23,296 bases of DNA from positions 1 through 23,296 of the forward strand of contig CAYWVO010000047.1 of the NCBI GenBank assembly GCA_964461835.1, in the 5' to 3' direction. Positions 1-7,950 of this stretch are shown in pieces (the stretch's first letter is position 1; every line of letters starts with the position of its first letter). The notes under the pieces are model-generated. The model did no database searches. It saw nothing but the letters and a program-made list of their open reading frames with translations, and was not told the DNA's origin. Both the position numbers and the translations under genes were made by a program. This DNA comes from CAYWVO01 sp964461835. GTDB taxonomy: Bacteria; Zixibacteria; MSB-5A5; WJJR01; JAJRUJ01.

Positions 1-342
1 CAAGGATACGGAGAAGACAAATAATATGATAGAAATGAATGACTCAGAACACTAGCGGCAGCGGTCGCTGGTGAACCGTTAATTAAGATGAAAATTTCAC
101 ATTCTGGCTATTTACATCTCATGACATAAGTATGTATATTCATCAAGGTTACATCGGGGAACGAACGGAACGAACTACGTCATTGCTGGTCACGTCCGAA
201 GGACCGCCGCAGGGTACCAGAGGCGGATTGTTCGAAACGGTTAGTTGGTTGAGATAACATAAGATGTGACGGCCAGAATACAAGCGGCCGGGGTGTGCGC
301 TCGGAACGCGAACATCCTGGCATCGCACGGGAGGGAGAGACC
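1..342. other. Intergenic leader upstream of the dockerin protein
   Basis: No convincing gene is seen in this stretch. In frame 2 the first 55 bases are open and end in TAG at 53-55, so they could be the tail of a gene entering from the left, but 17 codons are too few to support this. A perfect short palindrome (CAGCG-GT-CGCTG) lies near 60-71. A GC-rich hairpin (CCGCC at 204-208, GGCGG at 222-226) lies in the leader of the next gene. Bases 70-170 are AT-rich and could hold the promoter, but no clear -35/-10 pair stands out. Confidence 0.4.
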
Positions 343-2574
343 ATGAAGTACCGGCAAGGAAACGCTAGGGGGAGTCTCAAGGGATCCATGCAGAGCGCCG
401 TTCCTTTCTTACTTCTCCTCGCAGCATGCAGTATGGCAGCCTGGACCGGAACGGCACAGGCCGCCTGGCAATTGGATGTGGAATCAAAACAAGTGGAAAC
501 GGGTGCGACCGGGGTAAATGTCAAGGTTACGGGATATTGGGACCTGGGCGTGACCGGGATCACGCTACCAATTATCGTACGGGAACTCGACGCCGGGTCA
601 TTCTGGACCGGAACGTTGCCCTACGATACCGGCGGTGTCCCTGGATCCCATCCCTACGCAGTCGGCGTCACCTGGGATTGGGTGCAACCCTGGGCGTTCC
701 TTGTCGAAGAATTTCGTTCGGGGGTGCCGACGGGTGACTGTCCGACTGACGGGGATACGGGATATGATGGCGTCGCGCCGGATCACTTCGTCATCAACGC
801 CGCCGGGATTAGTGCTCATCCGGCGGAACCAACCGGACGGGATTTTCTGACCTTCACCTTCGATGTAACCGGTGATGCCGGCAGTTTTGAATTCGACACG
901 GCGTGTTTCTCGTCGCAATTGCCCACGATCTTCCTGATTGACGGGGAGTTTCCGCCGGTCGATCACGGCCCGCTTGGCGCCGATGAGACCGTGTTCAATA
1001 AGGGAACTGTTGTCATCCTGGCCGGTCCTTGCCCGGACGTCATCGGTGACTATACCAACGCAGTTGTCTCCGGAACAGAACTGGACAATTTGAGCAATAC
1101 GCATGACGGGAATTACAACCACCCTAACGGCACTGCCGCGGCGTTCTACCTGCAGTCGGGTCCGGGTGCGGTGGAGGTCAACACGGGCGAATGGACCTGG
1201 ACACCGGGTGCGGGGGATGACGGAACGTACACGGTGGTGGTGGAGGTCTCCGACGTCGTTAACGGCGAGGGTGGCTGTCCGGCCAACACCCTTGAGTTCA
1301 CGGTCGAAGTGGCTGCCATTCCTGTCGGAGTCTCCTGCGGCGGACCGATCAGCGGGGTATGGGGTGTCGAGTTTCAACAATCAATCACCGTCAGTACCCC
1401 ATTTGATGTAACCTATGACGTGATCAGTGGACCCGGGGCGATTGAGGCCAATGGATTATGGACCTGGACACCAACGTGCGGCGATATCGCCGGTAACCCG
1501 CATACGGTGACCATCGAGGCAACGGACATCGCCAATCGATCCGAGCAGTGTTCATTTGACGCGACCGTGACCAATGTGCCCCCGAGTGGGACAGTACCCA
1601 ATACAAGTTTCTTCTATACCAACCCCTACGCCATTACGTTGACGGATTACATCAACGATGATGACGGCCACGCGGTAACCTTCAGCAATCTGACCATTAC
1701 CCCGACACCGCCGGAAAATCTACCGGTACTCACAGGGCCCGATATTACGTGGACCCCCAGTCTGGCAGATGCGCAAAATAACAACGGCAATTACCATTTT
1801 ACCGTTGATGGCTCGGACGGCTGTGAAACGGTTACCTTTGAGTGGGAGGTTATTGTCACCACCGTCCAGGATAAAGTGGAGATTGGCTCGACGAATGCGC
1901 AGGCGTTGATGCCCGGGGTTGAACTCCCGATCCGGGTGGTTGCTTCCACGCCGATGTGGACGATTTCCATTCCTCTCCAGGCACGGTCGGTTTCCGGTGG
2001 CGCATTCTGGGCGGGTGAAATCGATACGCTTCCCTGGCAGATGTTACCGGAAGATGCTGTCTCCCACACCAGACGGTTTGACAAGTATCCCAATTTCGAT
2101 AGGACCAGTCCGGATGATTTCCTGCTCTGGGCCAAGGCATTTTTCGGTAATAACCACTGTCTGTGGACCCCGGACACCGCCGCGTATATTACGCTGCGCT
2201 TCGACCTGAATAACAATCCGGGGCAGTTCGAAATCGACACCGTCGCGCTGGCACCGAGCTATACCTTGTACTTTGCGCTCTGTGATGAAATAGCAACCAT
2301 CAAACCGGCATTTGTCAAAGGTGTGGTTACGATCAACCCTTGTGACTGCAACAACGGGGATGTCAACTGTGACGGGAAGATTGATCCGGTGGACTTTGTA
2401 TATCTGGTGAATTTCATCTACCTTAACCGGGGAGAGCCGTGTAACCCGGGGAATTGTTTTCAGAACGGTGACATCAACTGTGACCACTCAATCGATCCTC
2501 TCGATGCGGCGTATTTTGCAAATTATGTATTCCGAGATCGATTGCCGCCGTGTGATCCGTGCACCGAGTGGTAG
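343..2574 (+). CDS. Secreted protein with two cohesin-like domains, Ig-like repeats and a C-terminal dockerin
   Basis: The start is placed at ATG 343 because GGGAGGG lies just upstream; this gives 743 residues. Residues 1-40 form a signal peptide (basic start, LLLLAA core, AQA cleavage site). Residues about 41-226 and 510-665 resemble each other: both open with a VE-type strand, have an I-x-L-P/PL strand, then GSFWTG or GAFWAG, and end in a VVI or VVT strand. They look like cohesin-fold domains. Between them are three Ig/cadherin-like units, each marked by a W-T-P motif (WTWTPG, WTWTPT, ITWTPS). Residues 667-743 hold two dockerin type I calcium-loop repeats (DVNCDGKID and DINCDHSID) among many cysteines. 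The family role is secreted or surface-attached, calcium-dependent assembly; the ligand is unknown. The gene is monocistronic and ends at a strong terminator. Confidence 0.85.
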   Translation: MKYRQGNARGSLKGSMQSAVPFLLLLAACSMAAWTGTAQAAWQLDVESKQVETGATGVNVKVTGYWDLGVTGITLPIIVRELDAGSFWTGTLPYDTGGVPGSHPYAVGVTWDWVQPWAFLVEEFRSGVPTGDCPTDGDTGYDGVAPDHFVINAAGISAHPAEPTGRDFLTFTFDVTGDAGSFEFDTACFSSQLPTIFLIDGEFPPVDHGPLGADETVFNKGTVVILAGPCPDVIGDYTNAVVSGTELDNLSNTHDGNYNHPNGTAAAFYLQSGPGAVEVNTGEWTWTPGAGDDGTYTVVVEVSDVVNGEGGCPANTLEFTVEVAAIPVGVSCGGPISGVWGVEFQQSITVSTPFDVTYDVISGPGAIEANGLWTWTPTCGDIAGNPHTVTIEATDIANRSEQCSFDATVTNVPPSGTVPNTSFFYTNPYAITLTDYINDDDGHAVTFSNLTITPTPPENLPVLTGPDITWTPSLADAQNNNGNYHFTVDGSDGCETVTFEWEVIVTTVQDKVEIGSTNAQALMPGVELPIRVVASTPMWTISIPLQARSVSGGAFWAGEIDTLPWQMLPEDAVSHTRRFDKYPNFDRTSPDDFLLWAKAFFGNNHCLWTPDTAAYITLRFDLNNNPGQFEIDTVALAPSYTLYFALCDEIATIKPAFVKGVVTINPCDCNNGDVNCDGKIDPVDFVYLVNFIYLNRGEPCNPGNCFQNGDINCDHSIDPLDAAYFANYVFRDRLPPCDPCTEW

Positions 2575-2601
2575 TAGGTAGAATTTAGCGAAGAAGTAGA
2601 A

Positions 2602-2637
2602 AAACGCCCGGCCGTGAGGGCCGGGCGTTTTTTTATT
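2602..2637. terminator. Bidirectional rho-independent terminator
   Basis: A 10-bp perfect stem (ACGCCCGGCC / GGCCGGGCGT) with a GTGAG loop has A-runs on the left and T7 on the right. It can stop transcription of the dockerin gene on the plus strand and of the DUF4175-like gene on the minus strand. The stop codon of the latter lies inside the T/A tract. Confidence 0.9.
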
Positions 2638-5600
2638 GGATTTGCTGTCCGGTGTTTTGTTTGCTTTCCAGCAACTCCCGATAGTAGGATTTAATCAACG
2701 CCTCGTATGCCCTGGGATAACCTTCATCGAGATACCCTTTCAGCAAGCGATGCAACTGCTGATCGCTGTAAATCCCATTAAAGTCCAGTTCGGCCGGGGA
2801 ATTGCGCAAGATATCTTCGCCGAATCGCGCCTGCCGTTCTTCTTTGTAATCCTGACGATGCAACGAATGCTGGAAATCAAGCATCCGCGAGAAGATGCGT
2901 TGCATTCGGGTACGAGTTTCCGGCGATACCTCGTACCGTTCCAGGTTTTCGATGACTTTCTTCATTTCTTTGCCGAGATGATCCAACCGTCCCAGCAAAT
3001 TCCGACGGTTTTCTGTCTGAGGCGCCAATTCGTCGATCCCACGTTTAATCGCTTGTTGTTCGCCTTTCAGACGCGACAAGGCCAATCGTTGTTCAGCGGA
3101 CATACTGTTGCCCATCTCCTGCATCAATTGGTCCATCTTCATGTTTATGCGGCCCTGCCGATTAGCCAGTCCGGACATCTGCGGCATCATCCCGCCGCCC
3201 GGTTTGCTGCACTGCCCGCCGCCCGGATTGTTACATTGGCCGGAGTTTTGCTGCATGCCCTGCATAAGCTGTTGCGCGGTCTGATTTAATCCCGCCATCG
3301 CGTTGCGCTGTGGTGTACTGGCGCCATGGCCGTTGTTCCTGGTCAACTGGTCAATCGCGTTATTCATGTTCTCGGCCACACCCTGCAGACCCTGATTCCT
3401 GCCCCCTAAACACATCGACTTCTTACCGATCTCCTGCATCGCCGCTTCGAGCCGTTGGGTTCCCGCCAGCAGGTCCGACTGCAGTTCCGCCAGCTCGGAC
3501 ATCGACGGGCTGTTCATCGTTGCTTCATTCGTGCTCTGTCGCAACGCTTCCTGATGTTCGGAGAGATACATCGCCTGCTCCAGCGCGTCCCGCAGCATCG
3601 CGGCAATCTCTTCACGCATCTGGTTGGTCATTGCCTCTTGCATTTTCTTCATCGAGTCGATCATCTGCGAAAGACTCTCCGAAGCCTGCTTGCCGGACTG
3701 CTGCGCTTGCTGCTGCTGTTCTTGTTGCATCGCCTGCGAAGCATCGGCCATCTGTTGCGGCGCGGGGCTTTGCCGGGCCAACTGGCTGAACTGCTCGATG
3801 AGCTGCGGATTAGCCAGGTTGGCGTCCGTCAACATCTCTTTTGATTCTGCCATATCCTCGGCAAGTTGGTCAAAGTCTTCGCGCAATTTATCCTGCCGTT
3901 CGGCTTCGCTGGACAATTGATCGGCATCGGCCTTCGACACGTCTTCATTAAGTTGCTCCTGTCGTTGCAGCAACTCCTCGGCGCGCTTCACCAGTTGATC
4001 GATTTTTTGCTCGGCCTGAAGGCGTTTGAGGTACTCGATCGTCCGTTCCAGACGTTCGATCATCTCCTCAGTCGAGATCTCCATGTTTTCGAGCAGCTCG
4101 GACATCTCGTTCGCGTCCATCTCTTTCATCATCTCAGCCAACTGGCGGGCCTGCTCCTTCATTTCCTCGGTAGCAACTTCCTGGAAAAGTTGTTGCGCCT
4201 CGGCCAGCTTGGCGATCATCTCGGCGGATGCCAGGCGTTTCTCCTGCAATTGTTCCAGACCTTCAGAAAACTCCTGCGCAGCGTCGGCGAATTTTTGGGT
4301 AAGGTCATTGCGTTTTTCGCTCAACGACTCCATTTGCTGCTGCATTTGCCAATCGGGCTCATCGGTGCGCAGCATTTCCCGATGGAATTGCTTAACCTCC
4401 TCCATCAACTCCCGCTCGCCGCGGAGGATCTCCTCCAAATCGAGGATATTTTCATATTGCTGCCGATCCACCTCGGCCATGAGTTCATCGAGAGAGGGAA
4501 ACCGCAAGGTGTACGTTTTGCTGACTGTGCTCTTCGGCCCGGTAACCTGGTCATTGTCGGTTACCTCAACGTGGTAGGAGACCACGTCTGATGGCATCAT
4601 CCCCAGTGGTTCCAAATCCCACCAGAAATCACTTTCTACGGTATTCGTGCGGTCCTGGGGCAAGGGCAGCGCCAGTTCCTTTTCCGCCCGCACTTGTCCA
4701 CCGGAAATCCAGCGGTAGACCAATTTCAAATCAGAAAACCCGAAATCATCAACCGCAGCGACTTTCAAATTTACCGACATTTCCTCGTCCAAATTGGCGT
4801 CGTGACCCGGCAGCAGAATCTCAACCCGAGGATGGGCATCTGCCAGCACACTGATCGGATAGTCGATCGGATGAGGATTTTCGTATCCCGGCTGATCAAG
4901 CAGCCGAATATGATAGATCGCATCACGTTCGACCGTAATTTGGCCGGTGGCAACACGATCACGAACAGTTAGTGGAAGCCGGGCCCCGTCGTTAAACACC
5001 AGTTCGGCAGCCTGGAGCGCCCGGTTCGATCTGATCGAAAGCTCGACGTCAGTGCCGTTCAACGCCATGAGTGTCCCGTCGTTCTCATCGTAAACCTGTG
5101 GTTCCAGCCCGGTATACTCAGGGTAGAAATAACTCAGACGGATACCAGTCACGCGTGGGCGCTCCTGCGCCGTCAGGGTGTAGGTCGGCGAGGTCATACG
5201 CTCGGTAGACATGATATATTCGACATCCCGGATCAGCGGTCCGATCCGTTCACTATAGACAATAGAGTCGACTGCACCGTTCAATGATCCGGAGGAATAG
5301 CGTGTACCCCGCAGTTCTTCGGTGCGCCATTGACCGCCCTCGGCGCGGTGCATCAATTGCAGGGTCGCCGGCATGTCGCTGCCGGTGAGTACCGCACGGA
5401 CCGCAAGTGTGTCAAATTTGATTACCTGCGCATCACCGGGGTAAACCTGCATCGAATATTTAAGGGGTTCCAGGATTGGCGTCAGTGGCCGAGAAAACGA
5501 GGACACCGCCCGATTGACCGCACCGGGGAACAACAAGGCCGTAACCGTAACCATGATTGCCAGTACGCCGGTACGGAGCAGCCACTGCCGCAATGGGTTG

Positions 5601-6046
5601 CGGTCCACGCAATCGGATAACTCCTTATCGCTGGTGAGGTTGTCTGCTTGCTCGACGGTCCGCCCCACGAGATCGGTGGAGTACCCCTCCCGGTTTTCGG
5701 TCAACACGTTGCGCAATTGCAGCGAGGCGATCAGCCGGTTTTTCAACTGCGGGTATCTGGCCTCGACTATCAGCGCTACCTTTTCGGGGGTCGGCGGTGC
5801 AATAAAATACCGCCAGATAACCGGACCAAGTATGCCGAGTAATCCGACGACAAATACCAGCCACCAGCCCACCCGGATCCCGACCGGGGCGACCCCGGCC
5901 AGAGATAGTGCCGTGGCGACCAGAAACGCCGCTCCCACAAAGGCCAGACCGGCCAGCATCCCGGTGCCGAGATTGACCGCCAGCAGACGACCGCGTAGTT
6001 TTTGCAAACGTGAGACAATTCGTGAGTAGTGGTTTAGTGGAGACAT
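2633..6046 (-). CDS. DUF4175-like large membrane protein with a long coiled coil
   Basis: 1137 residues. Transmembrane segments are visible at about residues 24-50, 60-83 and 155-178. Residues about 180-515 are beta-rich, probably periplasmic, and read like Ig-type strands. From about residue 520 on there is a very long Glu/Gln/Met-rich coiled coil, broken near residues 937-955 by a Gly/Cys-rich linker (GGGQC and GGGMM). The C-terminus has a compact Tyr-rich helical end. The layout matches DUF4175-type proteins, which have no proven reaction and probably act as a scaffold across the envelope. The start ATG has AGGGA about eight bases upstream. It lies 162 bp downstream of the DUF4159 gene in the same direction, and this pairing supports a shared envelope role. 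The family call rests on architecture only. Confidence 0.75.
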   Translation of the reverse strand: MSPLNHYSRIVSRLQKLRGRLLAVNLGTGMLAGLAFVGAAFLVATALSLAGVAPVGIRVGWWLVFVVGLLGILGPVIWRYFIAPPTPEKVALIVEARYPQLKNRLIASLQLRNVLTENREGYSTDLVGRTVEQADNLTSDKELSDCVDRNPLRQWLLRTGVLAIMVTVTALLFPGAVNRAVSSFSRPLTPILEPLKYSMQVYPGDAQVIKFDTLAVRAVLTGSDMPATLQLMHRAEGGQWRTEELRGTRYSSGSLNGAVDSIVYSERIGPLIRDVEYIMSTERMTSPTYTLTAQERPRVTGIRLSYFYPEYTGLEPQVYDENDGTLMALNGTDVELSIRSNRALQAAELVFNDGARLPLTVRDRVATGQITVERDAIYHIRLLDQPGYENPHPIDYPISVLADAHPRVEILLPGHDANLDEEMSVNLKVAAVDDFGFSDLKLVYRWISGGQVRAEKELALPLPQDRTNTVESDFWWDLEPLGMMPSDVVSYHVEVTDNDQVTGPKSTVSKTYTLRFPSLDELMAEVDRQQYENILDLEEILRGERELMEEVKQFHREMLRTDEPDWQMQQQMESLSEKRNDLTQKFADAAQEFSEGLEQLQEKRLASAEMIAKLAEAQQLFQEVATEEMKEQARQLAEMMKEMDANEMSELLENMEISTEEMIERLERTIEYLKRLQAEQKIDQLVKRAEELLQRQEQLNEDVSKADADQLSSEAERQDKLREDFDQLAEDMAESKEMLTDANLANPQLIEQFSQLARQSPAPQQMADASQAMQQEQQQQAQQSGKQASESLSQMIDSMKKMQEAMTNQMREEIAAMLRDALEQAMYLSEHQEALRQSTNEATMNSPSMSELAELQSDLLAGTQRLEAAMQEIGKKSMCLGGRNQGLQGVAENMNNAIDQLTRNNGHGASTPQRNAMAGLNQTAQQLMQGMQQNSGQCNNPGGGQCSKPGGGMMPQMSGLANRQGRINMKMDQLMQEMGNSMSAEQRLALSRLKGEQQAIKRGIDELAPQTENRRNLLGRLDHLGKEMKKVIENLERYEVSPETRTRMQRIFSRMLDFQHSLHRQDYKEERQARFGEDILRNSPAELDFNGIYSDQQLHRLLKGYLDEGYPRAYEALIKSYYRELLESKQNTGQQIQ

Positions 6047-6208
6047 GAGTCAATCCCTGTGCTCGGTTGTCCTGTTGTTATTATCGTCCGGCAGGTACCA
6101 TTTCTCCGGATACACTGCCCCGCCCGGACCTCATCCTCTAGCTATTGTACGCCGAAGCGGCGATTCTGATGCCGACAACCGGGAGAAAATTTCGCGCAGT
6201 GAGGCTGT

Positions 6209-6937
6209 TTAATGAGTCAGAGCGTAACAGGCCAGGTTTGCCCCCATTTTTAACGCCGCTTCGCGCTTGTGGGGCGGGTCGTTGTGGACCTGTGGATCTT
6301 CCCAGCCGTCCCCGATATCCGATTCATGGGCATAGAACAGCACGACCCGCTCGCCCTCAAGGATCGCATATGCTTGTGCAGGTTTGTTGTCATGCTCGTG
6401 GATTTTCGGTAAGCCGTTGGGAAAATCGTACATACAGTGATAAATGGAATGAGAAAATGGTAATTCCACCAGTTTGCGATCGGGGAAAATGCGCTCGACT
6501 TCCCGCCGGACCGACTTATCCATCCCGTACGAATCGTTGATGAAGAGAAATCCGCCCCCCAGCAGATACCGGCGGAGGCGCTCAATTTCTTCCTCCGAGA
6601 AGTGGATATTCCCGTGGCCGGTGGCGAAAAGAAACGGGTAGGTAAACAACTCCTCACTACGGACTTCCACCCGTACTTCCTTGGTATTCACGGGAATGCT
6701 GGTGTTACGCTCCAAAAATTCCAGCAGGTTGGGCAAGGCAGAACTGCCCCAATACCAGTCTCCGCCGCCGGGGTATTTCAATCGGGCGATGGTGAAATGG
6801 GATGGATGGGGCGGAGGTTCAAAGGGATTCTCCAGCCCGCGCCGCTGGGCTTGAACATCCTCACCCAGAATACTGATAAGCATGAGCATGAGCACGACCA
6901 ACAGACTACAGAGTACTTGTAGAGACCAGGTCTTCAT
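6209..6937 (-). CDS. DUF4159 domain exported protein
   Basis: 242 residues from the ATG at 6937. A longer start at 6958 would add seven residues but sits directly on the T-run of the secF terminator, so I prefer the internal one. Residues 1-32 form a signal peptide or membrane anchor (MKTWSLQ, then a Leu/Val/Met core ending near DVQAQ). The rest matches DUF4159: an ARLKYPGGGDWYW opening, a GHGNIHFSEEE segment, the GGGFLFINDSYG turn, then FPDRKLVELP and HSIYH. The fold is related to class I glutamine-amidotransferase-like domains, but no catalytic Cys-His pair is evident in the usual place. DUF4159 proteins often sit with DUF58/VWA/MoxR envelope genes; here the partner is the DUF4175-like gene. 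Function is unknown. Confidence 0.82.
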   Translation of the reverse strand: MKTWSLQVLCSLLVVLMLMLISILGEDVQAQRRGLENPFEPPPHPSHFTIARLKYPGGGDWYWGSSALPNLLEFLERNTSIPVNTKEVRVEVRSEELFTYPFLFATGHGNIHFSEEEIERLRRYLLGGGFLFINDSYGMDKSVRREVERIFPDRKLVELPFSHSIYHCMYDFPNGLPKIHEHDNKPAQAYAILEGERVVLFYAHESDIGDGWEDPQVHNDPPHKREAALKMGANLACYALTH

Positions 6938-6956
6938 CGTGATGTTTGGTACCCCC

Positions 6957-6983
6957 ATAAAAAACCCCGGTTCCCCGGGGTTT
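6957..6983 (-). terminator. Rho-independent terminator after secF
   Basis: On the minus strand a 9-bp stem (AAACCCCGG / CCGGGGTTT, 4-base loop) is followed by TTTTTT. It lies between the secF stop and the DUF4159 start, so DUF4159 is either expressed by read-through or from a promoter I cannot identify. Confidence 0.85.
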
Positions 6984-7000
6984 GTAATTCCTGGCGAGAT

Positions 7001-7927
7001 TTACGATTTAAACCGCCTGGCCCGGCGAAGTTCCCACTCGACATACAGGGGGGACGCCACAAAGACCGATGAGTATGTCCCGATGGCAATCCCACAAATC
7101 AAGGCCAGGGCGAAGTCCCGCAACACCTCACCGCCGGCGACAAACAGCACAGTCACCACCATCAGTGTGGTCAATGAGGTAATTAAGGTGCGGGAAAGGA
7201 CGTCATTGATCGACAGGTTCACGCCGGGGATAAAATCCGCCCTGCGGCGCATGCGTTTTAAATTCTCACGGATGCGGTCGAAAACCACTACGGTGTCAGT
7301 CAGCGAGTATCCGGCGATAGTCAAGAGAGCTGAGATGACCAGAATTGTCAATTCTCTATTTAGGAAGAAGACAACCGCCAGGACGAACAGGACATCGTGA
7401 AAGGTCGCCACGGCTGCCGCGACGCCGAAACGGAAATCAAAGCGGAAGGCGATGTAAATTAAAATTCCCGCCAGAGAGAGCAACACCGCCCACATCGCAT
7501 CTTCGCGTAATTCCCGGCCGACCGCGGGGCCGACCTCATGCACCGAATCTAACGTAAATTCATTTCCGGGAAATGCTTCTGCGAGCGCTCCTTCGATTTT
7601 CTCGCGTTTTTCCATGCCCTCGCCTGGTGCCTGCTTGGTGCGAATGACATAGGAGTTGGGGATATCGCGCTCCAACTCCTGGATGACTGCATCCGGGTAA
7701 CCGACCCCGGCGACGGCATTCCGAATTTCGCCAATATCAACTGGATTGGCAAAGGAACCCTGAATCATACTGCCCCCAGAGAATTCAATCCCCAGATTTC
7801 CGTTACCGGTAATGACCATTATGAGGGCAAAGAGGCCGGCCGCAGTCAGGATTGTCGATACCACGAAGGAGACGCGTCGCATCCCGAGAAAATTAAATTC
7901 TGTCTTTCCAATGATGCGCATTGGCAT
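7001..7927 (-). CDS. secF: Protein translocase subunit SecF
   Basis: 308 residues, the usual SecF length. TM1 is at about residues 17-43 (FLGMRRVSFVVSTILTAAGL), followed by the SecF signature GIEFSGGSMIQ, a periplasmic P domain, and five TMs from about residue 145. The conserved TM4-TM5 region includes a YSLTDTVVVFDRIREN stretch. SecF pairs with SecD and uses the proton motive force to help pull proteins through SecYEG on the periplasmic side of the inner membrane. It lies 23 bp downstream of secD in one operon. AAAGGA lies about nine bases before the ATG. Confidence 0.97.
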   Translation of the reverse strand: MPMRIIGKTEFNFLGMRRVSFVVSTILTAAGLFALIMVITGNGNLGIEFSGGSMIQGSFANPVDIGEIRNAVAGVGYPDAVIQELERDIPNSYVIRTKQAPGEGMEKREKIEGALAEAFPGNEFTLDSVHEVGPAVGRELREDAMWAVLLSLAGILIYIAFRFDFRFGVAAAVATFHDVLFVLAVVFFLNRELTILVISALLTIAGYSLTDTVVVFDRIRENLKRMRRRADFIPGVNLSINDVLSRTLITSLTTLMVVTVLFVAGGEVLRDFALALICGIAIGTYSSVFVASPLYVEWELRRARRFKS

Positions 7928-7950
7928 GGTGTTGTGTCCTTTTAATCCAT

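Noticed and set aside
2..55. Possible tail of a gene entering from the left edge
   Set aside because: Only 17 codons are open and there is no motif to support it.
598..1380. 260-codon minus-strand frame
   Set aside because: It lies inside the dockerin protein gene, has no start signals and no domain; it is a shadow frame.
3866..4591. 241-codon plus-strand frame rich in Leu and His
   Set aside because: Antisense to the Glu/Gln-rich coiled coil of the DUF4175-like protein; such regions create long mirror frames.
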